Shown here one piece after another: positions 6,920 to 15,834 of a DNA stretch of 36,125 nucleotides (within the stretch, counting starts at the first letter, position 1; every line of letters starts with the position of its first letter). The notes under the pieces were generated by a model. That model had not been told where the DNA came from, searched no databases, and saw only the letters and a program-made list of their open reading frames with translations. The DNA comes from Flavobacteriaceae bacterium (GTDB lineage Bacteria > Bacteroidota > Bacteroidia > Flavobacteriales > Flavobacteriaceae). Made by a program: the position numbers and the translations under genes. Where the stretch lies: the NCBI GenBank assembly GCA_029249225.1, contig JAQWHT010000079.1:1-36125 (forward strand). The letters run 5' to 3'.

Positions 6920-9680
6920 GAGTCAAAAATTCATCTAAATTCATAATAGTATTTGCTATGATTGCTAGGGAAGCTATCTTTCTGTCTACAGAAGTTTTTT
7001 GATTAAAAAAGTTTTGAAGTTTTTCTGGAACTTGATCAAAATCCTGAAATGCATTAGAATAAAGGGTTTCTAATAATTCCAAAACTTCCCCATCTATTTC
7101 CTTATAAACCGCCTTACGATACATTTTTTTGACAGCTTCATGAACTGGTAAATGAGCATATAAGGATGCTAAACTTAGTGCAGCCTCCAAAAAAACTGGA
7201 TCATTGAGTGTTACAAGGGCCTGCAAGGGAGTGTTACTTGGAGTTCTTCTTACCAAACACACCTCCCTACTCCCCGCATCAAAAGAAATTAAGGAAGGAT
7301 AAGGACTAGTGCGTTTAAGATAAGTATAAATCGCTCTACGGTATCGGTCTTCTCCTTTACTTTCTTTCCATAAATTCCCCAAGTAGGCATGCTCCCATAT
7401 CCCTTCTGGCTGAGGAGGCATAACTCCTGGACCATACTTTTTAGTACTTAATAAATTGGATACATAAAGAGCCTGATCTCTTATCTCTTCTGCATCTAAA
7501 CGCAATTTGTTGCCACGAGCATAATATAAATTTTCGGGATCAGCTCCGTATTTATTTTCTTCTATGACCGAACTTTGCTTGTAAGTAGCCGACATCAAGA
7601 CCATTTTGATAAAAGACTTTAGACTCCATTCTTTAGTGCTTACAAAATCAGCTGCTAGCCAATCTAATAAAGCAGGATGGGTTGGAGGTTCGGACTGGGT
7701 TCCTAAATCTTCTAAGGTCAACACTAGCCCTTTCCCAAAAATTTGGTACCATACCCTATTTACAAGTGTTCGAGAAGTAAGAGGATTCTCCTCGTTGACC
7801 AACCATTTGGCTAGCCCAAGACGATTTGTTTCCCACTCTTCATCCCATTGATTTAATGTGGTTGGAACAGAAGGCTGAACCTCTTCCTTTTTATTCAACC
7901 AACTCCCCCGATCAAAGAGTTGTGTTTTCCTTTTCATAAAATCTTTATTCTCAACCATGATTGGGGTAAGATGTTCAGGATTATTTAGCACAGTATTCAT
8001 AGCAGCCTCAACAGAAGAAAAGCCTCTTTTGTTTTTAGCGGGAAGTTCAGGAACAAATGAAAACCAGTGAAGAGATGCTGCAAGATCATCATAGCGGTAT
8101 CCATTTTCTCTTTTGGTTTTTAAAGAAGGGTTCTTTGTTTCTATAAATAAATCAAAAAAGCCATCTATTGCTTTTATTTTAAGTTTAGCATACTGATTTT
8201 TTGGATTAGCAAACTGAGGATCTTTAGGATCATTTAACCGAATACTCCCGATTACCTCACCTTTAGGACTATTTTTACGAAAAATCAGATCCGTATTATG
8301 AGTAGTTTTACTGTATTTAAAATACATATTTTGATTTCCTTTCGTATTTACATTTCTGTACACTGCCTGTCCTTTATTGCGCATAGAGAGGGTCACCCCT
8401 GAAACATATGCTAGATCAGGATTCAACGAAGTGCTGTTATGTGCTTGGTATTTGGGTTCTAAAAACTGGAAAAAATCACGGTAAAAGTTGTGAGTTTGTT
8501 GATCACCATATTTTGATATCCATGACAAAATAGACTGAACTTTTTGATTATTTTCTTCTGAATAAGAACGAAGATTTGGGGATTCGTCCGTAAGATCTTC
8601 ATCCCGAGTATTGTTGAAAAATGACAACAGTTGATAGTATTCTTTTTGACGAAATGGATCATAAGGATGGTCATGGCATTGAACACAACTCATAGTTGTG
8701 CTCTGAAACACATCAAAAGTAGTATTAACACGGTCAATCACAGCTGCGGTACGGTATTCTTCATCAGAAGTCCCTCCTTCATCATTGTTCATCGTGTTTC
8801 TATGAAAAGCTGTAGCAAGTAATTGATCAAAAGATGGATTTGGGAGAAGGTCTCCGGCTAATTGTTCTATAGTAAACTCATCAAACCTTAAATCTTTGTT
8901 GAGAGCTTTGATCACCCAATCTCGGTATTTCCAGATCGATCTTCCGCGATCGGCTTCATAGCCTTTTGTGTCAGAGTAGCGTGCTAGATCAAGCCACCAA
9001 CTTGCCCATTTTTCTCCAAAACTAGTTTGTGCTAATAAGCTGTCAAGATAGTGTTCGTAGCTAATTTTTTCTGTTGTGTAAAGATCAAAGAGTCTTTGAT
9101 CAGGAGGTAAACCGGTAATATCAAAAGCAGCCCTACGTGCCAGAACATCTGACTCAGCTTGCCTACTAGGAAATAGGTTAATATCCTCCATTCTAGCCGC
9201 TACAAAATAATCGATTGGTGTTAGTAGAAAATTATCTTGCTTAAATTTTGAATCTACCTCAGGGAGTCTTGTTTTTAGGGGAGGAATATACGCCCAGTGA
9301 GTTCCCCATTGAGCCCCCTGATCAATCCAACGGGTAAACAACTCAATTTCTTCCTTACTTAAAGCTGGTTTTTCATAGGGCATCCTTAGTTCTAAGTCTG
9401 TCTCATGAAGTCGTTGAATCACTCGGCTATTTTTAGCATCCCCAGGAATGATAGCGGGTGATCCTTCGTTTGTAGTTCCCAACGCTTCTTTTTCAAACAA
9501 AAAACTAAATCCTGCATTCTTTTTTACGCCCCCATGACAGGAAATGCATTTGCTATTGATTATTGGTTTTATTTGGGTACTGAAATCTACCTGTTCTGAC
9601 TGTTGGCAGCTGATAATAAAAAACACTATGCCAATAAACCTGGCGCTTCTATTCAACTTAAAGTAATTAAAGTAGAGCAT
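6912..9680 (-). CDS. PSD1 / DUF1549 / DUF1553 cytochrome c-type lipoprotein
   Basis: 922 residues; first gene of the six-gene operon. A lipoprotein signal ends in FFIISC (Cys25). Residues about 35-105 form a planctomycete-type cytochrome c domain with CISCHGG (Cys45, Cys48, His49) and a later MPYEKPALSKEE segment supplying a possible Met ligand. DUF1549 follows (about 155-350) and contains a second CxxCH (CVQCHDHPYDP, about residues 332-336), then DUF1553 (about 620-870: RTLVNRVWYQIFGKGLV, LRLDAEEIRDQAL, SNTPLQALVTLNDP). The family is thought to act in envelope redox steps of unusual carbon-compound degradation, but no reaction is established. No clear TAnnTTTG promoter was found in the AT-rich 100 bases upstream, although transcription must begin there unless it reads through from the tRNA. 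Confidence 0.92.
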   Translation of the reverse strand: MLYFNYFKLNRSARFIGIVFFIISCQQSEQVDFSTQIKPIINSKCISCHGGVKKNAGFSFLFEKEALGTTNEGSPAIIPGDAKNSRVIQRLHETDLELRMPYEKPALSKEEIELFTRWIDQGAQWGTHWAYIPPLKTRLPEVDSKFKQDNFLLTPIDYFVAARMEDINLFPSRQAESDVLARRAAFDITGLPPDQRLFDLYTTEKISYEHYLDSLLAQTSFGEKWASWWLDLARYSDTKGYEADRGRSIWKYRDWVIKALNKDLRFDEFTIEQLAGDLLPNPSFDQLLATAFHRNTMNNDEGGTSDEEYRTAAVIDRVNTTFDVFQSTTMSCVQCHDHPYDPFRQKEYYQLLSFFNNTRDEDLTDESPNLRSYSEENNQKVQSILSWISKYGDQQTHNFYRDFFQFLEPKYQAHNSTSLNPDLAYVSGVTLSMRNKGQAVYRNVNTKGNQNMYFKYSKTTHNTDLIFRKNSPKGEVIGSIRLNDPKDPQFANPKNQYAKLKIKAIDGFFDLFIETKNPSLKTKRENGYRYDDLAASLHWFSFVPELPAKNKRGFSSVEAAMNTVLNNPEHLTPIMVENKDFMKRKTQLFDRGSWLNKKEEVQPSVPTTLNQWDEEWETNRLGLAKWLVNEENPLTSRTLVNRVWYQIFGKGLVLTLEDLGTQSEPPTHPALLDWLAADFVSTKEWSLKSFIKMVLMSATYKQSSVIEENKYGADPENLYYARGNKLRLDAEEIRDQALYVSNLLSTKKYGPGVMPPQPEGIWEHAYLGNLWKESKGEDRYRRAIYTYLKRTSPYPSLISFDAGSREVCLVRRTPSNTPLQALVTLNDPVFLEAALSLASLYAHLPVHEAVKKMYRKAVYKEIDGEVLELLETLYSNAFQDFDQVPEKLQNFFNQKTSVDRKIASLAIIANTIMNLDEFLTHG

Positions 9681-9787
9681 GTTTTTTTAGATTAATTTTC
9701 TTATAAAATACTAATTAAATCCTAAATATATTAAAGTAAAAACTGAATTGAGACTCATAAGGGAGAGAAAAATGAGTTAAAAATAAA

Positions 9788-9811
9788 AAACCTCTGTTAA
9801 AACAGAGGTTT
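9788..9811 (-). terminator. Intrinsic terminator downstream of tRNA-Leu
   Basis: The arms AACCTCTG and CAGAGGTT form a stem of 8 bp or more around a TTAAAA loop. On the minus strand this is followed by a run of T (A-run 9785-9790 on the plus strand). It lies just after the 3' end of the minus-strand tRNA-Leu and separates it from the PSD1 operon. Confidence 0.8.
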
Positions 9812-9817
9812 AAAATG

Positions 9818-9899
9818 TGCGGGTGAAGGGACTCGAACCCCCACGCCGTGAAGCACTAGATCCTAAATCTAGCGTGTCTACCAATTTCACCACACCCGC
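9818..9899 (-). tRNA. tRNA-Leu (anticodon TAG)
   Basis: An 82-nt cloverleaf on the minus strand. The acceptor stem GCGGGTG pairs with CACCCGC, with A as discriminator. The anticodon arm is CTAGA-TTTAGGA-TCTAG, with TAG in the 7-nt loop; there is a long variable arm as expected for leucine; the T arm contains GGTTCGAGTCC. CCA is not encoded. A terminator follows directly. Confidence 0.95.
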
Positions 9900-9965
9900 A
9901 TGTGGGAGGACAAATATAACTAAGTTTTCCTATTAATTTTCTTCTATTAAAAAAAATACATTGGT

Positions 9966-9973
9966 TAGCTTTG
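9966..9973 (+). promoter_or_regulatory. Bacteroidota -7 promoter element for the M20 peptidase gene
   Basis: TAGCTTTG fits the consensus TAnnTTTG. Transcription would begin near 9979-9981, about 15 nt before the ATG at 9996, which argues against a TTG start at 9981. No good -33 TTTG was found. Confidence 0.55.
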
Positions 9974-9995
9974 TGACGATTTGAAAAGAAATATT

Positions 9996-11381
9996 ATGAT
10001 GACATTAACCACTGACCAAAAACGCTACCTAGAAGAATGGATGACTTTTTTAAAAATTCCATCAGTAAGTGCAGATCCTGCATATAAAGATGAGGTTACT
10101 AAAGCTGCTGAATGGGTAAATGATTCCCTACGTAAGGTGGGTTGTGCACACACAGAAATCATTCCTACTGCTGGTCATCCTATAGTTTACGGAGAATACC
10201 TCATCAATGAAGATCTACCAACAGTCTTAGTTTATGGTCATTATGATGTGCAGCCACCAGATCCCATTGAGTTGTGGGATAGCCCCCCCTTTGAACCAAT
10301 AGTTAAGACAACCTCTTTACATCCAGAGGGTGCAGTTTTTGCACGAGGTGCATGTGATGATAAAGGTCAGATGTTTATGCATATCAAAGCATTTGAAATC
10401 ATGAAGAACGAAGGGAAATTGGGTTGTAATATTAAATTCATGATTGAAGGTGAAGAAGAAGTTGGTAGTGATCACCTTGAAGCTTTTGTGAAAAATAATA
10501 CAACAAAATTGGCATGTGATGTCATTCTCATCTCTGATACTGGAATGATTTCCAAGGAACAACCTTCCATCTCTACAGGTTTGAGAGGGTTGAGTTATAT
10601 GGAAGTTACAGTAACCGGTCCAAATAGAGATTTACATTCCGGATTATACGGAGGTGCCGTAGCGAATCCAATTAATGTTCTTTGTGAAATGATTACCCAA
10701 TTACACGATGATCAAAAAAGAATTACGATACCTGGATTTTACAACACGGTCAAAGAGCTTTCACAAACAGAAAGAGATGCTATGGCAAAAGCTCCTTTTA
10801 GTCTGAATGAATTTATAGACTCGATTGGAATAAATGAAGTCGTGGGTGAAGAAGGCTTTTCCAACGAAGAAAGACGAACCATTCGCCCAACACTTGATGT
10901 AAATGGTATTTGGGGAGGCTACACAGGGGAAGGAGCTAAAACAGTCATTCCCAGTAAGGCTCATGCCAAAATATCTATGCGCTTAGTGCCTGATCAGGAT
11001 TGGAATCAGATCGGTAAATTATTTAGTAACCATTTTAAATCTATAGCCCCTAAGGGTGTTACGGTTGAAGTTCAAACACATCACGGAGGTTTCGCCTATG
11101 TGACTCCAACAGATAGTCTTGCCTATCAGGCTGCTCATCAGGCTTATCTGGACACCTTTGGAATCCCACCTATACCTAGTCGAGGGGGAGGAAGCATCCC
11201 TATTGTGCCCATGTTTGAAAATGTGTTGGGTGTTAAGTCAATTTTAATGGGCTTTGGTTTGGATTCAGATGCCATTCATTCCCCAAATGAACATTATGGG
11301 CTTTTTAATTTCTTCAGAGGAATTGAAACCATTCCAAAGTTTTATGAGCATTATATTAAATTAAGAAAAGAACAGACTTAA
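9996..11381 (+). CDS. M20/M25/M40-family dipeptidase (zinc metallopeptidase)
   Basis: 461 residues from ATG 9996. The frame stays open to TTG 9981, but that codon lies at the predicted transcription start, so ATG is preferred. It is a di-zinc exopeptidase of the M20 family. VYGHYDVQPPDP supplies the first metal His and catalytic Asp (about 82 and 84), RGACDDKGQ the bridging Asp (about 121), and EGEEEVGS the catalytic and ligand Glu pair (about 151-158). The insert TGPNRDLHSGLYGG begins the dimerisation/lid domain, and SPNEHYGLFNF near the end carries the last ligand His. It probably cleaves dipeptides or small peptides in the cytoplasm; there is no signal peptide. The gene is monocistronic and convergent with hemW, sharing TTAA at the stops. 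Confidence 0.93.
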   Translation: MMTLTTDQKRYLEEWMTFLKIPSVSADPAYKDEVTKAAEWVNDSLRKVGCAHTEIIPTAGHPIVYGEYLINEDLPTVLVYGHYDVQPPDPIELWDSPPFEPIVKTTSLHPEGAVFARGACDDKGQMFMHIKAFEIMKNEGKLGCNIKFMIEGEEEVGSDHLEAFVKNNTTKLACDVILISDTGMISKEQPSISTGLRGLSYMEVTVTGPNRDLHSGLYGGAVANPINVLCEMITQLHDDQKRITIPGFYNTVKELSQTERDAMAKAPFSLNEFIDSIGINEVVGEEGFSNEERRTIRPTLDVNGIWGGYTGEGAKTVIPSKAHAKISMRLVPDQDWNQIGKLFSNHFKSIAPKGVTVEVQTHHGGFAYVTPTDSLAYQAAHQAYLDTFGIPPIPSRGGGSIPIVPMFENVLGVKSILMGFGLDSDAIHSPNEHYGLFNFFRGIETIPKFYEHYIKLRKEQT

Positions 11382-12502
11382 ACCATAAATAAGTCAGCAG
11401 CTAAGCCGTCTGTCAAAAATTTTGAATTTGCTGAAACTTTTAAGTGATCCCCATCCCAAAAGAAAAATTGTTCTGATAAATGACGTGCGGCTTGTTCTTC
11501 TAGGTAAAGGGCATAGCGTTTTCCAAAAGTTTTTTGAACGTATACAAGCGAAATCCCTTCAAGTGTTCTTAAGCCTGTCATAAGGTATTCGTTATAGCGA
11601 TCTTTCTGACTAAGTTGTTCTTCCTCAAAAGCCAGTTTTCCCTGTTCAATAGACTTTAGATAGATGAGATTACTTGAAACATTCCACCTTCTAATCTGAA
11701 AACCATCGAAACTGTGTGCTGCAGGACCTATTCCTAAATAGGGTTTCCCTTTCCAATAATTTTGATTATTCACAGAGAAAAAATTCGGTTTTCCAAAATT
11801 TGAAAACTCATAATTAAGATAACCTAACCCTTCCAACTTTTTTACCATTAATTGATATTGTGCTTCAACCGCTTCCTCAGGCAACAATAGAACTTCTCCT
11901 TGTTTGACTTGATGAAAAAGAGCTGTCTTTTCTTCCACGGTGAGCGCGTAGACAGAAATATGTGGCGGATTAAAATCCAATGCAGCCTCAAGGTTTTGTT
12001 CCCATTCTGTGATACTTGAATAAGGCATCCCATAAATTAAATCCAGCGAATAGTTGACGAAAATTTTTGAAATTAACTCTAAAGCAACGAGTGCTTGATC
12101 ACTTCGATGAGCTCTGTTCATCAACGTTAAATCTCGATCTAGAAAAGATTGAACCCCTAGACTAAGTCGATTGATTCCAGCCTTTTTCAGTTCAATCAAA
12201 TAGGATTCATTAACATCATCAGGATTTACTTCTAGTGTTATCTCAACTTCAGAATACAATGTGAAATTCTGTTTTGTCAAGTCTATTAATTCTTTAATAG
12301 ACTTAGGATTTATTAAAGAGGGTGAACCCCCTCCAAAATAAATACTTTCGATAGGTGAGATCATTTCTTTGGAACGTAATTTCAATTCCATTTTCATTGC
12401 CTCCCATAAGGTGTCTTTATGTTTAATACTTGTAGAAAAATGAAAATTACAGTAATGGCAAGCTTGTTTACAAAACGGGTAATGGAAGTAGAGATTTGAC
12501 AT
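11378..12502 (-). CDS. hemW: HemW-like radical SAM protein (heme chaperone)
   Basis: 374 residues. The radical-SAM motif CKQACHYC (Cys11, Cys15, Cys18) sits at the extreme N-terminus after YFHYPF. As in HemW, and unlike the coproporphyrinogen dehydrogenase HemN, there is no fourth cysteine right after the motif (CNFHFST). FGGGSPSLI (SAM binding), EVNPDD, RLSLGVQSF and GIGPAAHSF are HemW/HemN signatures. HemW binds heme and is believed to deliver it to respiratory enzymes; older annotation calls it oxygen-independent coproporphyrinogen III oxidase. It is 15 bp downstream of ruvC and forms the end of the lipoprotein-ruvC-hemW operon. Confidence 0.93.
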   Translation of the reverse strand: MSNLYFHYPFCKQACHYCNFHFSTSIKHKDTLWEAMKMELKLRSKEMISPIESIYFGGGSPSLINPKSIKELIDLTKQNFTLYSEVEITLEVNPDDVNESYLIELKKAGINRLSLGVQSFLDRDLTLMNRAHRSDQALVALELISKIFVNYSLDLIYGMPYSSITEWEQNLEAALDFNPPHISVYALTVEEKTALFHQVKQGEVLLLPEEAVEAQYQLMVKKLEGLGYLNYEFSNFGKPNFFSVNNQNYWKGKPYLGIGPAAHSFDGFQIRRWNVSSNLIYLKSIEQGKLAFEEEQLSQKDRYNEYLMTGLRTLEGISLVYVQKTFGKRYALYLEEQAARHLSEQFFFWDGDHLKVSANSKFLTDGLAADLFMV

Positions 12503-12517
12503 CAGAAATACCCTGGA

Positions 12518-13072
12518 TTAGGATTTGATTTTCTTTGGATTCTGACTGACATAAGCACTCCAACCTGAATAATTTTTTTCATTGGTCGGTTTACCCATAT
12601 TGTAAAAATGACATACAGCAGCAGCCAAGCCATCAGTGGCATCTAAATTTTTAGGCAAGGTTTTAATTTTTAGGAGTTGCTGAAGCATTTTAGCTACTTG
12701 TTCTTTGGAAGCGTTTCCATTTCCGGTAATTGCCATTTTAATTTTTTTTGGGGAATATTCTGTGATGGTCAACTCTCTGGACAGGCCTGCTGCCATGGCA
12801 ACACCTTGAGCCCTTCCTAACTTAAGCATAGACTGTACATTTTTTCCAAAAAAAGGAGCTTCAAGTGCCATTTCATCAGGATGATACTCGTCAATTAACT
12901 CAATAGTTCTCTTAAAAATATGGTGCAGTTTCAGAAAATGATTATCGTATTTTTTAAGATGTAACTCATGCATCTGAATCATTCTCATCTTATCATTCTT
13001 CACCGCAATCAATCCAAATCCCATTATTGTTGTTCCTGGATCAACACCCAAAATAATTTGTTCTTCCTGCAT
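12518..13072 (-). CDS. ruvC: Crossover junction endodeoxyribonuclease RuvC
   Basis: 184 residues, normal for RuvC. It resolves Holliday junctions made during recombination by symmetric cleavage, acting as a dimer with RuvAB. The four acidic catalytic residues are in place: Asp11 (GVDPGTT), Glu71 ([10 protein letters not shown]), Asp144 and Asp147 ([13 protein letters not shown]). [16 protein letters not shown] is the usual helix. The start ATG overlaps the stop of the upstream lipoprotein gene by one base (TAATG), so translation is probably coupled. The hemW neighbour 15 bp downstream is a metabolic gene sharing only the operon. Confidence 0.96.
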   Translation of the reverse strand: MQEEQIILGVDPGTTIMGFGLIAVKNDKMRMIQMHELHLKKYDNHFLKLHHIFKRTIELIDEYHPDEMALEAPFFGKNVQSMLKLGRAQGVAMAAGLSRELTITEYSPKKIKMAITGNGNASKEQVAKMLQQLLKIKTLPKNLDATDGLAAAVCHFYNMGKPTNEKNYSGWSAYVSQNPKKIKS

Positions 13073-13569
13073 TAGTTTTTTTCCTGTGCGACTATTCGAA
13101 GAGGCAGCTGAAATTGTGAAGACACAAATATTCCCACATTGGACTTAATTGCTGGTTTTGCTTGAGGAAGTTGATGAACAGCCTCTTCTAAAATCTCTCT
13201 AAGTGTAGGAATTGCATCTAACAAAGCATTTGAGAAATCCACTTCTCCTAAAGAAAAATAACCCTCATGATCTACTACAATTATTAATAAAAGTTCTTCT
13301 TCGATACTCTGATTTGCTTCTAATAGGGTTCCTGTAAGATAATCGCTCAGGGTGGTAGAAACAATATTTTCAAAACAATTCTTCATTTCTTCTACATCAA
13401 ACTCATCGCAAGCTACGAAACTAGGACCAATATCCTCAGAAGACCACTTGGAGGCAACTAAAATTTCTTGACTTGAAACCGCTGTTGACTGGAATAAATG
13501 ACAGCCTAAAAGTAAATTTGATATAGAACAAATAAAAAAAAGAGTTTTAAGTCTTGAGAAGGCCTGCAT
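13072..13569 (-). CDS. Putative lipoprotein of unknown function
   Basis: 165 residues, first gene of the lipoprotein-ruvC-hemW operon. The N-terminus is a lipoprotein signal with lipobox LLLGC (Cys23). The mature part has two further cysteines (FVACDEFD and MKNCFENI, 11 residues apart) and the segments [20 protein letters not shown] and [18 protein letters not shown]. These recall the C-terminal TonB-like domain found in many Bacteroidota proteins (a strand, a helix ending xLPxxxPA, a final strand IPLRI-like), but the resemblance is weak. A TAACTTTA motif, close to TAnnTTTG, lies about 20 nt upstream of the ATG on the minus strand. Confidence 0.7.
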   Translation of the reverse strand: MQAFSRLKTLFFICSISNLLLGCHLFQSTAVSSQEILVASKWSSEDIGPSFVACDEFDVEEMKNCFENIVSTTLSDYLTGTLLEANQSIEEELLLIIVVDHEGYFSLGEVDFSNALLDAIPTLREILEEAVHQLPQAKPAIKSNVGIFVSSQFQLPLRIVAQEKN

Positions 13570-13612
13570 TTGTTGAAAATTATCAAATAAAGTTACAATT
13601 TTTATTTATTTT

Positions 13613-13629
13613 GGAGCTTATTTAGCTCC
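13613..13629. other. Small hairpin between divergent genes
   Basis: GGAGCT-TATTT-AGCTCC is a perfect 6-bp stem with a 5-nt loop, lying between the divergent lipoprotein and DUF456 genes. It has only a weak T-stretch on the plus side (GTTTTAC). It may act in the 5' leader of either gene or as an operator; nothing decides between these. Confidence 0.35.
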
Positions 13630-13661
13630 GTTTTACTCATCTAAATCAATTGTATACACTT

Positions 13662-14162
13662 ATGGACCTTCTGTTAGTATGTATTTCAGGACTTTTTATT
13701 TTTCTAGGAATCGTAGGCAGCTTTATTCCTATTATTCCTGGTCCACTCACATCTTGGATTGGATTATTTTCACTAAGCTTTGTCAAAGTTGTTAATATTT
13801 CCACCCCTTTTTTACTCATCAGCTTTTCAATCGCCCTTTTAATATTTTTACTTGATATTTTTATCCCCATAGCAGGCGCAAAAAAATTTGGAGGTGGAAA
13901 AGGCAGCACCTATGGAGCTAGTGTAGGATTGTTGATAGGACTACTATTTTTAGGTCCTTTGGGAATACTGATTGGACCTTTTATGGGGGCTTTTATAGGA
14001 GAGCTTATTGTGAATCAAAATAACAACAAAGGGGCGTTTAAAGCTGCTCTAGGATCTCTTATTGGATTTTTATCAGGGGTTTTTCTCAAGTTTATTATTG
14101 GTCTAGCTTTCGGATTTTATTATTTAAACTTTGTTTGGAATGCGCGTAATGATTTGTTTTAA
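13662..14162 (+). CDS. DUF456 family membrane protein
   Basis: 166 residues from ATG 13662; the frame opens earlier at TTG 13650, but MDLLLVCISG is the more natural start. Most of the protein is membrane-embedded: helices at about 3-30 and 38-58, then glycine-rich helices at about 82-110 and 125-155. LGIVGSFIPIIPGPLTSW, KFGGGKGSTYGASVGLLIG and GPFMGAFIGELI are characteristic of DUF456, a family of small glycine-zipper-like membrane proteins with no assigned biochemical role. It is monocistronic and convergent with the cas9 relic. Confidence 0.88.
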   Translation: MDLLLVCISGLFIFLGIVGSFIPIIPGPLTSWIGLFSLSFVKVVNISTPFLLISFSIALLIFLLDIFIPIAGAKKFGGGKGSTYGASVGLLIGLLFLGPLGILIGPFMGAFIGELIVNQNNNKGAFKAALGSLIGFLSGVFLKFIIGLAFGFYYLNFVWNARNDLF

Positions 14163-14168
14163 AATCAT

Positions 14169-14299
14169 AAAAAAACCCCTTTCTCCAATAATTCAATCAA
14201 ACCACAACACTATATTTATTTAATGAATGTTGTTGTATGCCATAAGCATATTTATTAATGCTTTACTACTTTTTGTAGGGCGAAATTGGGAAAGGGGTT
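14169..14299 (-). terminator. Terminator-like multi-hairpin RNA just after the cas9 relic
   Basis: Arms at 14174-14189 and 14285-14299 (AACCCCTTTC(T)CCAAT / ATTGGGAAAGGGGTT) pair over 15 bp with one bulged base. On the minus strand the structure begins 4 nt after the relic's stop and ends in seven T. Three smaller hairpins are nested inside: ACAACA/TGTTGT (14204-14233), AAGCAT/ATGCTT (14244-14263) and CTAC/GTAG (14266-14278). It can serve as the terminator of the relic and for the convergent DUF456 gene. Its size and nested hairpins also allow a decayed tracrRNA or other structured RNA, which is speculation. Confidence 0.5.
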
Positions 14300-14303
14300 A
14301 GCT

Positions 14304-15818
14304 TCATGAATAGTTTTTTATTGCGTTTTTAAATTCGTTTGTTTCATCTTTTATAGATAGTTTACCTATTGCATTCATCCATACTTTAATTGGATTGTGT
14401 GTAACCCAACCTGTTTTACGCAATCCAAAATTGTTAATTCTAATATAATACGGAAATTCTGTTGAGCTAGTATCATTATGATGAACAAGTCTAAATTCAT
14501 AAAACTTACTAGATAGTTTTTGAACACGATAAAGATGTTTTGCTAAAAAACTTTTTGACTCATACTTAAGGTTTAACTCTGTTTCTTCGAGGTCAAGAAG
14601 AAATAAGTCATTGATTTGAAGAGTTGTAACAAATTCTTCTCCATCTTCAGGGAGTTGGAAAATTGGTTCTCCAAATCTGTATCTTCTAATAGCTTCCCAA
14701 AAAGTAACCACTTGTTCACAGTATTGCTGATCGTGATTTAAATAAATAAGAACATGATGATTATTTCTCAAATTCACATATTGATTGAGTCCCTCTTTCA
14801 ACTGAACGACCCCACTTAATATTTCTCGAATTCGTACACTTTTAATAGGAACCTGATCTCCCTTTGTATTCGTAAGGAATAGATTCGGCACAGAATATCC
14901 ATCTCTATTTTTTGAGAAAAACACCTTAGTTGGTATGGCTTCACCGCAAAATCCTCCGGCATCCTCAATTGCTTCTAACACTCTATTACGTATGGTTGGA
15001 TCTACGATTTTTAACACCTGTTTTTTTGTCTTTATTTGAGCTAGATTTTTTCTGATATGATACGCCTCTCTTTGATCTTCGGGTGATCTTCTTTTGCCAA
15101 GTATGGTTTCTTTATGTAAAGACCCTCTTACGGACAAGCATAAGTTTTCGAATTGTTTGTCTCCATTTTTAGTTTTATGTCTTCTACTACTGATCAACTT
15201 ACTAACCTTTTTGTGGGATACCAAAACAGAATGTATATGATATTCCACATCATCTTGAAAACCCTTGTAAGGTTCAGGAAACAGAATCCTTTTTGATGAA
15301 GGCTGATATTTGTTTTCACTGGCTAATAACTCAATATACTTTTTTGATCTATTTGCATTGATGTAGGCCAAAAGTGCATGATAGCGAAAATCTAATTGTG
15401 GCGTTTCATAAACTTCTGGTTTAAAGATCTTGTGAAGTCTCCATTTTTCAATAAACATTAAAGTTGATTGACCTGGAGATATCCCAACTTTGGTGACTCC
15501 TTGGGATAAATAATTTTGGAGAGTCCTACTCAAAATATTTGCATCATTAAGCTGATGTTTTAAAGGATCCCTATGATTATGCTTTTTGACAAATCTTTTA
15601 AATTTTCTATAACTGGAAGGAAAAGACTTTGTGTTAGAAAAAAGTCTAGCCGCACGTTTTACAACCGCATTCCATTCCTCAGCATTATTTGAATTGAAAA
15701 ACTCATAGGGGCTGTATTCTAAAATATTTTTTGAAAAGGATTTTAGACAAAGTGCTTTGTTCCAATGACTGTCATTTAGAGAATACTTCCAAGGTTGGAT
15801 GTAAACGATTTGCCAGAT
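14304..15818 (-). pseudogene. cas9: Relic of a type II-C cas9 (C-terminal third, catalytic residues eroded)
   Basis: An uninterrupted 505-codon frame whose product is recognisably the C-terminal part of a Bacteroidota type II-C Cas9. Codons 1-95 (15818-15534) match the end of the HNH domain and its linker (IQPWKYSLNDSHWNKALC, SPYEFF, LNDANILSR). Next come the RuvC-III region (QLDFRYHALLAY), the bridge SVRGSLHKETILG, and the wedge/PAM-interacting domain (LNQYVNLRNNHHVLIY, FQLPEDGEEFVTTLQINDLF, YRVQKLSSKFYEFR). A TGA at 15819-15821 ends homology upstream. RuvC-I, the recognition lobe and RuvC-II (about 900 residues in the family) are absent. RuvC-III normally reads HHAxDA; here it is YHALLA, so the catalytic Asp is Leu. 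The HNH His appears to be Tyr (IVYIQPW for IEHIIPW). The first in-frame start-like codon is TTG 15533, without a ribosome site. No cas1, cas2 or repeat array is nearby. The Cas9 assignment is firm; whether anything is still expressed is unknown. Confidence 0.9.
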
Positions 15819-15834
15819 TCAAATTTGATAATAA

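Noticed and set aside
13646-13909. Antisense frame over the DUF456 gene
   Set aside because: The plus-strand frame has clear DUF456 membrane motifs; the antisense product has none.
15533-15533. Treating TTG 15533 as the real start of a 409-residue gene
   Set aside because: Cas9 homology continues uninterrupted for 95 codons upstream and no ribosome site precedes the TTG; the unit is better described as a 5'-truncated pseudogene.
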